Source: Angomonas deanei (Eukaryota; Euglenozoa; Kinetoplastea; Trypanosomatida; Trypanosomatidae). From it: DNA of 64,000 bases. The first letter of the stretch is position 1. Every line of letters begins with the position of its first letter. Below are positions 1 to 9,151 of this stretch, in pieces. The position numbers and the translations under genes were made by a program. The notes under the pieces are model-generated. The model did no database searches. It was not told where the DNA came from and saw only the letters and a program-made list of their open reading frames with translations. The DNA lies in NCBI GenBank assembly GCA_903995115.1, contig LR877162.1, positions 310,001 through 374,000 on the forward strand, in the 5' to 3' direction.

Positions 1-896
1 ATAAAATGAAAGGAGCTGCTTTTTACAAACCGGATAATGGTGGGATCGTTCACGTAGGCGATGCCAATATCGTCAAAGTCACCCTCGCTGCTGCTGGTGG
101 TGTACTGAAAGGTGGAGACCCACCGCGTGCCATAATTTACCGCGCTCGCCTCCTCCTTCCCGTTTTGGTCCACCAACTCCAGCAGCGTCGCCCTCTGGCA
201 GGGGCTCCGGTCACCGGAGTAGGGGAGCGGGGTGTGTTCGTCCTCGGTGAGCCAGTAGGCCTCCACGACCCCCGCCGAGGAAGGGAAGTAGGAGGACACG
301 AAAGCTTGCATCCCCGCCAGCAGGCGAGCTCCTTGACGGGGCCTGTCCTCGTAGTAGTACATGTGGGAGGCCGCGTGGGTCGCCGCCAGCTTCACAAACG
401 TGTTGAGCTTGTATTTGACCGTTCCGAAGGTTTCCGTCGGCTTCAGGATGACTCCATCTAACGAGGGAAACACACCCACATGCTTTAGCAGCTCCTCTAT
501 ACGCGCTGTGTACTTCACATCTCTTCCCGTTAAAACGTAGAGAAAAATCTTATCCGGGGACCTTTCCTTTTCGCTCCCCAGACGCCTCAACCGCTCCAGC
601 ACCGACGGAACATACCACTCCTTCTCTGAGGGCTGGGCCGGGACGTGCGGCGGGGACAGGGAGCTCAACGACTGGAACCAACCCAACCCACCGTCGCACT
701 TGGCGCAATTCAGGCGGTTAAACAGCGTGTTGGAACTGGAGAAACACTCATTGACGGTTGGACTGGCCTTGCCACCGCCGCTCGCCTTGTCGTAGCTGAC
801 CTTTAGGGAGCCATGTACCTCGCCGACGACGTGGGGGTCGGGGGTGGGGGAGTAGAACAGTGTTCCATCAAAGTCAAAAATATGTACTTGAGTCAT
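1..896 (-). CDS. HAD-superfamily protein, SAK RNA-repair-like (partial, 3' end outside window)
   Basis: The frame opens at an ATG (894-896) and stays open to base 1, giving about 298 residues without a stop, so the C-terminus lies outside the window. The N-terminus reads MTQVHIFDFDGTLFYSP: a hydrophobic strand followed by the HAD motif I (DFDGTLF, residues 8-14), whose two Asp are the nucleophile and acid/base. Further on come VLTGRD (motif II-like, Thr/Gly) near residue 136 and a YYYEDRP segment near residue 198, which resembles the late acidic HAD motif. This order matches my recollection of the 'Swiss Army Knife RNA repair-like' HAD family. That assignment is inference; the general HAD fold is more secure. 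A pyrimidine-rich tract and AG lie just upstream. Substrate unknown. Confidence 0.8.
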   Translation of the reverse strand, partial: MTQVHIFDFDGTLFYSPTPDPHVVGEVHGSLKVSYDKASGGGKASPTVNECFSSSNTLFNRLNCAKCDGGLGWFQSLSSLSPPHVPAQPSEKEWYVPSVLERLRRLGSEKERSPDKIFLYVLTGRDVKYTARIEELLKHVGVFPSLDGVILKPTETFGTVKYKLNTFVKLAATHAASHMYYYEDRPRQGARLLAGMQAFVSSYFPSSAGVVEAYWLTEDEHTPLPYSGDRSPCQRATLLELVDQNGKEEASAVNYGTRWVSTFQYTTSSSEGDFDDIGIAYVNDPTIIRFVKSSSFHF

Positions 897-1146
897 ACAA
901 GTCTGTAGCGCTCTTCGCAATGGGAAAAAAAAAAGAAGGGAAACAAAGAGAGATGAATAGGACGCATTTAAAAAAAAAAGAATGCTACAAGCCGTAGCAA
1001 TAAAAAAAAATGCAAACAGGGAAAGTAATCAACGAAATGGTGTGTGCTCATAGATTAAAAAACACGTTATGTACTGTGCACGAAAAAAAAAAGAAAAAAT
1101 AGAAAGCAGTAAATGTGCAAAAAAAAAGAAAAAATATGAATAGCTT
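897..1146 (-). promoter_or_regulatory. Intergenic region with putative trans-splice acceptor for the HAD gene
   Basis: About 250 bp between two minus-strand genes. Read on the minus strand, 905-955 is a long C/T-rich run (plus strand: A/G-rich, with an A10 tract) ending in AG dinucleotides 10-30 bases before the HAD start codon. This is the layout of a kinetoplastid spliced-leader acceptor. The rest is A-rich on the plus strand with several A8-A10 runs and no coding signal. Confidence 0.5.
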
Positions 1147-2615
1147 TTACATGACGCATTTCAACAAAACTTTCAGCGCCTTCATGACGCCTCCCTCGCT
1201 CGTGTACCATAGGTACGCCACCGCGCTAGGATCCGCCTCGATCTCCTTGATGACGTGGAGCACATGTTCGGGGCCCACCTGCCTCTGCTGAATGGCCACC
1301 TCCGCCTTCTTAAACCATGAGATACACTCTAACAAGTGTAGCTCGTCCGCGGGATCCACGGAGCGACTGCCATGGCTAAAAGTGGTGTCGGTGGCAGAAC
1401 TGAACTGGTGCCCGCTGGAGGTGACGGTGACGGTGTTCCGCGCGGTGGATGTGGTGGTGATCGTCGCGGAGGTTCGGTACGACGACGGCGGGGAGGAGTA
1501 CCGGTGACGTGGGAGGGAGGGAGTGGGGGACAATAGACTCTTGGCCAGCTCCACGTCGTCTTCGGCGGCGGTCAGACACCGGACAATATCTTCTCTAGTG
1601 TGACTCCCTGAGTTGGTCAGGGCACCGTCACGCTCCAGCGCTTGGACCTGCTGCAGGCGCGACTGGTCCATCCCCGTCAAGGGTGTTTTTTCCACCATGG
1701 CGCGGGTGACAGGGCAGTATGGGAGAAACAGCCGCAGTTCGTCCAGTATGAGGGGGCTGCTGTCCTCCTGCCGGGGGGGAGTCTCCCCATAGCGCCATTT
1801 CCAGTACTGCACGTTTGTCGACGGCGGGGTGCGTGGGTCGAGCATCGTGAGTTGGGCCAGGTACCACCGGAGTACCGACGGCGTCAGCGGGGCAACTTGA
1901 GGCAGATGCGGATGTTCCTTCACCAGCCCCTCCACCAGCTGCGCGCCCTCCTCGGAGACGTAGTGTTCCAGCAAGTGGCGGAGCACGCTGGCACTGCGGG
2001 TCATGTGCACGGCCACTCCCAGGGAGACACTCGCCTTTGCCAGCGGGGGGACGGGGTTCTTCCAGGGGTCTGACGGGCGCTTCGGCCAGCTGAAACTTTC
2101 TCTGGAGGACGGTAACGAAGAGGTCAGCGAGTGGGAGTAGGAGGAGGAGCCAACCACCTCTGCTGGATACACCAGCCCGGCGTTGTTCGCCAAGTCCCCC
2201 CACTCCTCCGGCGCCTGATGGCCTGGACAATCACCACGTAGAGCAGCACGACACCGGTCGTTTCCCCCTCGTATGGCCACCCATTGAACGTCGAGAGACA
2301 CCGTGCAGAGATACGCATCAGAGGAGGGGCGCGGACGTCCTCCCCTTCCTCCCCTGCCGCTATCAAGCACACCCCAAACAACTCCTCTTCCTCCGTGACG
2401 GCGGCACACAGTACTTTGTCACAGTGGTGCTGGGAAGGGAACGTCGGCGACCCCTCCGCCCACCGCATCACCATCTCCGGTGACACTAAAAAATCCGCGG
2501 AATCTTCCTCTATCAATGAAGTAGCGTCCGGGGTGAAGCGAACCAGGCGGCCATCCCGTGCGTCAAATACTTTGAGGGGGACGGTCCGTCGTCTTCGGCT
2601 CGTGACAACCGACAT
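1147..2615 (-). CDS. Unrecognised protein, coding frame broken once
   Basis: An ATG at 2613-2615 opens a frame that starts MSVVTSRRRRTVPLKVFDARDG and stops at 2124. A second frame, open from 2409 with no ATG at its upstream end, carries the rest to the stop at 1147. The two overlap at 2124-2409, and both have protein-like character on their own side, so one gene with a single-base frame break somewhere near 2200 is the simplest reading; a C6 run lies at about 2197-2202. The total would be about 490 residues. The middle has a helical stretch (SASVLRHLLEHYVSEEGAQL), a possible UBA-like helix (REDIVRCLTAAEDDVELAKS), then a Ser/Thr-rich linker and a helical C-terminus. I do not recognise the family. 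The break may be real or an assembly error. Confidence 0.55.
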
Positions 2616-2845
2616 TTAGAGAGCGAGATAACTTTTCCCTTTATAGTGGTGAGTTTTTGTTTGTTTGGAATAATTAATCTTTGATCAGTTATACTTTTAT
2701 TCTTTTTTTTTTTTTTTTTTTGATGGCGCAGAGGAGTAGAGGGAAGAAAAGAGAAAGAACAAAAGTAATCGCCGGTCACAGAAGAAGAGGGAAACAGACA
2801 GTTCAAAAAAAAAAAAAAAGGATCGGTGGGGTAGAACTCCAATTT
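2616..2845. other. Intergenic region, A/T homopolymers
   Basis: About 230 bp between two minus-strand genes. It contains a T19-20 run (around 2702-2721), an A13 run (around 2806-2818) and A/G-rich sequence at 2740-2805. On the minus strand that sequence is pyrimidine-rich, a candidate splice-acceptor tract for the 2615 start. No coding signal seen. Confidence 0.5.
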
Positions 2846-4161
2846 CTAAATCGTGTTTTGGTCCGCCAAAATGGTCAGAGCGGTGTCCGCGTAGGGAAGT
2901 GCCATCACCTCCTTTATCCACCGACCCCTCTCCTCCTCCCGGTTCAAGTCATACTTCTTTTCCTGCGCCATCGCCTCCTTGGCAAAGGACAGTCCCACAA
3001 TATTACTGGATATCTGCACACTAACTCGGCTGAATCCAATTTTTTCGATCCCCTCCGTCCAAGCATCTACCCATCTCTCCTTGCGGGATCCCTGTGTGCG
3101 GGTGCTCACAATCACCAGCAAACCCCCCTCCTTGAGCGCCAGGTACGCATGCACGCAGCATAAATAGCGCAGACGAGGGGTTGGGAGATACGAAAGTAGG
3201 AGGCAAAAAAAACCGCATCGAAGGAAGCCACGCGGATCCCCTCCACTGTGGTCGATGCTTCAGAGGGGGAGCCACTCAGCTTTATCCGTCGCAACGCAGG
3301 GGACTGACCGTCCGATTCACGCCCCCCTTCATCGGTGAAAAATGTCATTCCCACCCAATCGCCCTTCCACACCGGACGATCCGCTCCCGTGTGGTCTCCG
3401 TAGGGTTGGATGTCTATGGAGGTCACGTCTAGTGGCACGGGAACACCCGGCCGGCCCTCCACCACCCGTCCCGCAAACGGCCCATAGCAGGACCCCACGT
3501 CCAGCACAGCGAGGGGAGGGGGGACCGCACCCGGGTCGGCACCCGCCGCCACCCGTCTGTACTCCAGTGCCGTCCGCCACCCCTCCCCCACCCCCGTCCG
3601 CACCTCGTCCACAAGTCCCTCCACCTCAGCGGGGGTGGCGACCCGATGGAGGCGATGAAAATAATCCCGCCGAAGGGGTTTGATGGCACGGGAAAAGATG
3701 AGCGGTAATGTCTCATACACGAGCGTGTCTGCCCCGGGGCGGCGCCAGGTGCCGAGGAAATAGGCGGACAGACAGGACAGGCAATACGCCACCCGATCGG
3801 TGTAATACTTGTTGTGTGTGTCTCCCCCACCCTCCCCGCATTCCTCCCGCCCTCTTTTGGGGTTTCCTCCCCGCTGTGTACCGTGGTCGGCGTTAGCCCA
3901 GTACATGGTTGCCAAATGATGCATACTTTCCGCGTATGCTGTCAGTCTCCCCTGTTCCTCTGAGGAGCTGACGGCACACTTCCATTGGTGCACATCGTCC
4001 GTAAAGTCTCCAGCGGACGGTTCATGACAGTGGTTGTCTTCCGTATGGTCCCCCTCCCGCCGGTTTGCGATGCACTTCTGTAGATGAAAGTGTTGTTCCT
4101 TAATCCTGCTAGCCCACACTCGATGGTTTAAAAGAGTATCGTCGTCCGTGGAGGAATGCAT
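2846..4161 (-). CDS. BMT2/SAMTOR-family SAM-binding methyltransferase-fold protein (one frame break)
   Basis: The upstream frame, from the first ATG (4161) to 3112, has a region like the SAMTOR N-terminus (AYAESMHHLATMYWA) and the SAM-binding motif I LAVLDVGSCYGPF, followed by the acidic-loop segment VTSIDIQPY. It loses sense just after FDAVFF. The expected continuation lies in another frame down to 2846: LLLSYLPTPRLRYLCC, KEGGLLVIVST and a C-terminal EKIGFSR segment. All of these fit the BMT2 (yeast 25S rRNA m1A methyltransferase) / SAMTOR (animal SAM sensor upstream of mTORC1) family. The switch falls at a T8 run on the coding strand (plus 3205-3212), where one extra T would keep the frame. 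Assembly error or true pseudogenisation are both possible. The in-frame region upstream of 4161 to 4293 lacks an ATG. Confidence 0.75.
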
Positions 4162-4293
4162 GGAATACTCTCCCCACGCGGGTCGCTGACTTCTGTAGTT
4201 GCTATTCTCAGGGACCACGGGTGTGAGGGATCCCCTGACTAAAAAGGCTGGGCAGATGATCAATAAACAAGTAATCGAACAGTAACTGCGCAA

Positions 4294-4650
4294 TAGGTGT
4301 ACGTTTTCATGAATATCACTAAACCTGAACGAAATAGCTCTATTTTTTTTTTTTTTTTAATGTAGCTATGCCAATAGGAGGGGGAGGGTCAAGTGTTTCA
4401 GCTTACGTAAAAACAAAAAAAAAGTCATTGGTAAAAGACGGGTAAGGAAGCGGCAGGACGGAAAGAAAAAAAAAAAAAATGCACGACAAACGCGCTGCGG
4501 GCATGGGGATGTCTATTTAGGTGGATTTAGAATAAATACAATGATACAAGGATGGCAAACAATGAAAAATTTCGAGCAATAAAGTGCTGGCCTAAACATT
4601 AACAATAACTATAAAAAAAAAAAAGGAGCATAGCCACCGTCCAAAGAGGA
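4294..4650. other. Intergenic region between LRR gene and BMT2/SAMTOR-like gene
   Basis: About 350 bp with no convincing coding. It has a T18 run near 4340, A8-A13 runs near 4417, 4466 and 4612, and a minus-strand pyrimidine tract (plus 4370-4392, G/A-rich) followed by ATAG. The tract is a possible spliced-leader acceptor for the BMT2/SAMTOR-like gene, with a long 5' leader (about 200 bases). Confidence 0.4.
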
Positions 4651-6111
4651 TCATCCGTCCAAATACTCGTCCCCGTCAAAAGAGTCGCAAATGACCTCCA
4701 AGTTTTCTCTATTCAACAAATCCTGGACACCGTCCTGAGTCGGTACAGTTCCACAGACATTAATGATCTTGAGAGATTTGATCCCAGCCAGCGCATTGGC
4801 ATCTGTGATGGTGGTGAGTTTAAGATCCAATTCCTCAAGCTCATTACACTCGACGAGATGCGCCACGCCCTCGTTGGTGACGCCGGTCTTGGCGCAAAAG
4901 ATGCGGCGAATCTTTGGGCACGTGCTGAAAACGTTAATAGTGGAAATGCACATACTGCCAGAGAGTATCACGGTGTCCAGTGAGGGTAAGTTTTCGAGGA
5001 ACATTAAAGAAAAATCGGTTAGAGAGGATCCGGGCGCGTCCAGGACACGTAAATTTTTGTTTCCGGACAAAAATGATATACCTTCTATCTGCGATTCGGC
5101 CATTCGGAACAGTTCAATGTTGCCGCAGGTGCTGAGAGCATCCAGTCCATCGCCGCTGTAGGCCCCCGACACATCCACAAACCTCAAGGTGTGTATCTTC
5201 CCGAGCGGCTCAAAGTTGATAACGTCGCTGCAGTTCTCCAATGAGATATACTCCAACTTTACCAGAGATGGGCAGATGGCCTCCAGCGTCTCCTGATGCA
5301 CGGGGGTGCCGGCGACGTGGAGGGTGACGAGCCCCCGTCGGACATCCTCAGGAATGGACGTGAGGATGGTGTCGATATAGGTGTTGCACAGGTATAGTTC
5401 CCTCAGATTGGTACTGAAGTTCTCGAACAGCTGGTTGGCGGTGTCGTCGTACACATTGCAACTCTCCACGTTAAACACTTCGAGGGCGGCGGCCGTTTCC
5501 GGGGCAATACCATTCAAGTTGGACAGCTTGTTGCACGAGCGAAGAGTAAAACTTTTCAAGTTGGGAAGTAGAAGTCCGTTTACCCCATCCTGCTCCAACG
5601 GGCAGAAGGCGACCTCGAGCCTCTCCAAATTTGGTGCCCGCTTTGCCTCGCTAATAGACGTGATGCTCCTGCACGAAATGAGCTCCAGCTCCCTCAAGTT
5701 AGTGAGTGCCGCGAGATGCTCAAAAAACATACTGTCAATCTGAGAGTGATGCAACGCCAGTTTGGTGAGGCCGCTGGCTACCACCGTATGATAACGATTC
5801 AAGACTTTCGCACTGTATGTGCGGAACTTGCGGCCTATGGGTGAAATGGAATAGAGTTCAAATGAGCTCTTCCCACTATCATCCTCCTGGGCGTTGAACA
5901 ACACGCACTGGCCATAATGGGAGAGAAGAATCTCCCTGTGACCAGACCAAGGACTGTTTTTGTTTTGTACCGCGCTTCGGAAGGGGTGGGAAACGCACCG
6001 CATTGAAGTCAGAGTGCGCCGGTTGTACGGCATGTACTTCATAACATCATGTAACAGGTCCCTGCTGTCAATGTCCCCTGTAAAGGGTCCTTGAACCGAT
6101 TGTGAGAGCAT
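4651..6111 (-). CDS. Leucine-rich repeat protein with F-box-like N-terminus
   Basis: 486 residues from an ATG at 6109-6111. Residues about 15-50 (RDLLHDVMKYMPYNRRTLTS...) look like a degenerate F-box helix bundle. From about residue 110 to the end there are roughly a dozen repeats of the LxxLxLxxC/NxI type, for example LTNLRELELISCRSI, PNLERLEVAFCPL, LEYISLENCSDVI and LEELDLKLTTI. These are the cysteine-containing or short LRRs seen in F-box/LRR and trypanosomatid LRR proteins. LRR arrays bind protein partners; with an F-box the family usually recruits SCF ubiquitin-ligase substrates, but that role is inference. No signal peptide or membrane segment. A pyrimidine tract plus TTAG lies about 45-75 bases upstream of the start. 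Acidic C-terminus (DSFDGDEYLDG). Confidence 0.85.
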   Translation of the reverse strand: MLSQSVQGPFTGDIDSRDLLHDVMKYMPYNRRTLTSMRCVSHPFRSAVQNKNSPWSGHREILLSHYGQCVLFNAQEDDSGKSSFELYSISPIGRKFRTYSAKVLNRYHTVVASGLTKLALHHSQIDSMFFEHLAALTNLRELELISCRSITSISEAKRAPNLERLEVAFCPLEQDGVNGLLLPNLKSFTLRSCNKLSNLNGIAPETAAALEVFNVESCNVYDDTANQLFENFSTNLRELYLCNTYIDTILTSIPEDVRRGLVTLHVAGTPVHQETLEAICPSLVKLEYISLENCSDVINFEPLGKIHTLRFVDVSGAYSGDGLDALSTCGNIELFRMAESQIEGISFLSGNKNLRVLDAPGSSLTDFSLMFLENLPSLDTVILSGSMCISTINVFSTCPKIRRIFCAKTGVTNEGVAHLVECNELEELDLKLTTITDANALAGIKSLKIINVCGTVPTQDGVQDLLNRENLEVICDSFDGDEYLDG

Positions 6112-6344
6112 GAAACGAAACGGAATAAAAAAATATAAAAAAAAACTCTAACGGGAAAGAGGTAAATGAGCAAAGTGTTCGAGAAATGGAGAAGGTCAAA
6201 ATCACGGTCGTGGTCACGAAGAGAAAAGGGAAGAAAAAAAAGAACGAAAACAAGGATAAATGTGCATAGGGGGGGTAGTAGTTTTTGAAAGTGTCGAGAA
6301 GCAATGTTATTTTTATAATTATTATTTTCACCGCGATGAAGTGG
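6112..6344 (-). promoter_or_regulatory. Intergenic region with putative trans-splice acceptor for the LRR gene
   Basis: About 230 bp. On the minus strand the segment complementary to 6150-6210 is C/T-rich (CCTTCTCCATTTCTCG, then CCTCTTTCCCG) and ends in TTAG about 45 bases before the LRR start. The remainder is A-rich. Nothing coding is supported. Confidence 0.45.
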
Positions 6345-8927
6345 TTATTCTTCTTTTGGTCTGCAGAAATCCAGAAGGCAGTATTCGCCTATATTGTGTC
6401 CATAATCTTTGCACGTTTTGAGCGGACCGACGGTGTGATCATCAAACAAGGAGGAAGGTAACACTTTCGCGGGGGCGTACTTCTCCTGAAACATTTCCTT
6501 TACCTGATTGAGCTCAGCTGTAACTCCAAAAATATCACCAAGCGTGTAGTACAAGTCTGCGTTCGTCCACAATCGTTTCATGCGCTCTTTAAAATTTCTC
6601 TCACTCGTCCCTATCTCCTGTCCCTTGTTCACGTCAATTTTTTCCATCATCTCTGGGTGAGCAATGATAATCATGGCCGGGGTGGTCCGCTCTAGCTGCC
6701 CAGCAGTCGTAAACTCAAAATAAGGGCCCATGTGATTCCCGTGATCAGCGGTAAATATAAAAGTGTTTTGCGGATTGTCAAAGAAGCCTATCTTTTCTTC
6801 CAAATCCTTCATAAACTGTGTCAAATCGTCATCTAGAAGTGCCAACACGGAGTGCGTGCCCTCGTGTCCCTCGGTGAAAATGGCAAAATCCATGAAATAT
6901 TTGTTCCCACTTTTGAATGCGCTGGGCTTTAAATGAGGAAATATCTTGGAAGACGCCGTTCCCTCGCCACCGGCCAAAATAACGTGCTGTTTCAACAGTG
7001 GAGACATATAGCTCAAAAGATGATTGTGAACATGTTCCCCCGCCAAGCATCTTTTAGTAATGCTGTTGGGGCCCTTGAAATTACCAAGCACTGTTCCAAA
7101 GTCTTGATGGCATAGCGGACTAAAAAAATGATGATCCACACCGAAAAAACGGGATCCCAACCCGATATGGGAATCCTCGGGAATCGAGGCATCATAGCCG
7201 CCAAACATAATAGAATTATGGCAGTATCCCATTGTCATGGATGTTGAAACATCAACGCCGTGTTTATACTTCACCACGTTGTAGATGGAATGGTACATCT
7301 TCTCTTCTTCAAAACTTTTCCCGAAGAACAGGTAGTCCATGTTGTGTCTTGTGCTGAATCCGATGGTTGTATACCCAGGAGGCTCCACTACAAAATAACC
7401 CCTGCCACCCGATTTTTTTTCATCTTGCCGTTTTTTAAAACCTTGAATCCACTGAGAAAACTTGGGCAGTATCCGCGCAACTTCTTGGCGGCTCACAGCG
7501 TCGAAAATAAAAGTGAACACGCTTCCCGCCGGTTCGGGTTTTTCCGGAGAGAACGTTATATTTGTATTATTTTGCAAAAAACTCGCGTTTTGCACAATAT
7601 CCTCCGACCCGTATAAATCTGCCGGGACGGGATAAAAGAAAATCTCCTCGTGACCTTTTTTTGGACACTGAACCAGATAAGACGCCGTCAGACCTAAAGG
7701 AATTGCGTACACTTTGCTCGACGGCCACTTTTCCATCTGTGCGCGCTCGGCGGGGTTTTTTGCAGCGCGCTCGAGTGCACGATATTTCTCGAGATTAACC
7801 TCGACACTCAAAAGAACGCCGCTCTTGTCACGGTGGACGCGAACTTTATCTGTTCCATTTTTGAAAACGCGGTTCAGTATGTCGTGATAGACAATGGGTG
7901 TATCAGGGATCAAATCCATTCGATCTATTTTTTCGGGCTTCGCGAGATCGGTGTTGGAGGGTTCATAAAGCAAAATCCTCGGCTCGGTCTGATCCGCACA
8001 CCGCGACGACACAATCAACTCCTCGGTCTCTCGGTCCAAAAACGCGATAGACTGCGATTTCGGGCGACACTCCTCGCTTCCAGTGTAAAAATTGAACAGC
8101 CGTCTGTACGTGATCGCGGGCCACACCCACGATCTCTTCAATAACCGAGGATTCATCTCCATATTTTCTGTGGAGCACGGATCCATCAGGGGGCCTAGAA
8201 TAGTTCGCGATAACTCTGGAATTGTTTTTGCCTTCGCCGCTTTGACGAAGAAAATGAGCACTAGCAATATGCCCAAACAGAAGCAACTCCTAAAAAAAAG
8301 GGTTCGTCTTCGATTCCACTGTGACACAGAAAGCTTTCCATTCGATTCGTCCGAGAAGTACCGGTCCAGAAGAATGAAAAGGGTAATCGGAAATATCATG
8401 CAGTCAAAAAAGCAATGAACGAATCCCAGAACCACCTCCTGCGACTGCGCGTGCGCGGCAGGTATTACACAGCGAACAAGAAGATGGATCACTGAGAAGA
8501 ATGCTAGCAAACCCACGAAAATTTTTGTAAAAGTAGTGTTACACTTTTTCGAATTAGATAATTCCTCCCTATTGTTGATCAGTACCACCGTGTCGTCATC
8601 CTCCCGGGTGGGTCTCGTTTTCGGCCGAGGAGCGCTATGCGAATTATCTGTCTCGCCTTTTCGCTTAAAAACCTTCGTGGACAACCATTGAGGGAGTGCG
8701 CGGCAGAACAGCAAAGGATGACACGAGTTGCTGGCGGAAAACACAATAGAATGAGCTAAGGCCGATAGAATAATGGACTGGATTTCAAAATATTTCAGTG
8801 AATGGGGCCGTTTCACCGCATTACCTCTGATATAAAGCGACAACCAGGATAAAAAAATTAAACCAAACTGGACTAATACGATTGATATTACCGCTTGGAC
8901 ATTCATTTGTGAATGATACTTTGGCAT
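6345..8927 (-). CDS. Multi-pass membrane protein with DUF229/sulfatase-like domain
   Basis: 860 residues from ATG 8925-8927. Five hydrophobic segments precede the catalytic-type domain, at about residues 10-34, 45-68, 132-156, 163-188 and 208-230. The C-terminal two thirds has the alkaline-phosphatase/sulfatase-fold signature of the DUF229 family: FIFDAVSR (472-480), which carries the metal-binding Asp and the nucleophile-position Ser, and FTADHGNHMG (725-734), with the metal-binding Asp-His. Asn-linked glycosylation sequons (for example NNTNIT near 453) suit a lumenal or extracellular domain. Substrate unknown; related folds act on phosphate or sulfate esters, including GPI-ethanolamine-phosphate transferases. 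The first ATG lies between the T-run and the nearest AG on the coding strand. If trans-splicing uses that AG, translation would start at Met8 (MNVQAVIS), directly before the first membrane segment. Confidence 0.8.
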   Translation of the reverse strand: MPKYHSQMNVQAVISIVLVQFGLIFLSWLSLYIRGNAVKRPHSLKYFEIQSIILSALAHSIVFSASNSCHPLLFCRALPQWLSTKVFKRKGETDNSHSAPRPKTRPTREDDDTVVLINNREELSNSKKCNTTFTKIFVGLLAFFSVIHLLVRCVIPAAHAQSQEVVLGFVHCFFDCMIFPITLFILLDRYFSDESNGKLSVSQWNRRRTLFFRSCFCLGILLVLIFFVKAAKAKTIPELSRTILGPLMDPCSTENMEMNPRLLKRSWVWPAITYRRLFNFYTGSEECRPKSQSIAFLDRETEELIVSSRCADQTEPRILLYEPSNTDLAKPEKIDRMDLIPDTPIVYHDILNRVFKNGTDKVRVHRDKSGVLLSVEVNLEKYRALERAAKNPAERAQMEKWPSSKVYAIPLGLTASYLVQCPKKGHEEIFFYPVPADLYGSEDIVQNASFLQNNTNITFSPEKPEPAGSVFTFIFDAVSRQEVARILPKFSQWIQGFKKRQDEKKSGGRGYFVVEPPGYTTIGFSTRHNMDYLFFGKSFEEEKMYHSIYNVVKYKHGVDVSTSMTMGYCHNSIMFGGYDASIPEDSHIGLGSRFFGVDHHFFSPLCHQDFGTVLGNFKGPNSITKRCLAGEHVHNHLLSYMSPLLKQHVILAGGEGTASSKIFPHLKPSAFKSGNKYFMDFAIFTEGHEGTHSVLALLDDDLTQFMKDLEEKIGFFDNPQNTFIFTADHGNHMGPYFEFTTAGQLERTTPAMIIIAHPEMMEKIDVNKGQEIGTSERNFKERMKRLWTNADLYYTLGDIFGVTAELNQVKEMFQEKYAPAKVLPSSLFDDHTVGPLKTCKDYGHNIGEYCLLDFCRPKEE

Positions 8928-9151
8928 AATTACAAATTGATTAAAAAAAAAAAAAAACTTTCACCTTTCGCTCTCTTGGATTTGATTTGTCAGCTCTAAC
9001 TGGTAGAAATGCAAACGAGAAATGTACGTGAGTGTGTGTGTCTGTGTCTGTATGCTAGGTGGCACTCCACAACGGCAACCGAAAAGTGAGATAAGATTAA
9101 AAACAGTGTAGTTCCTAGCAGGGAACACAAAGTGTATGCAAAGAAACCAGG
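8928..9151. other. Intergenic region
   Basis: About 220 bp between minus-strand genes. An A15 tract (8942-8956) forms a T-run on the minus strand just upstream of the DUF229 gene start. It is followed (plus strand) by pyrimidine- and TG-rich sequence (TGTGTGTGTCTGTGTCTGT near 9034). No coding signal. Confidence 0.4.

Noticed and set aside
6-461. Plus-strand frame at the left edge
   Set aside because: It is antisense to the HAD-domain gene, whose minus-strand frame contains DFDGTLF and other recognisable motifs.
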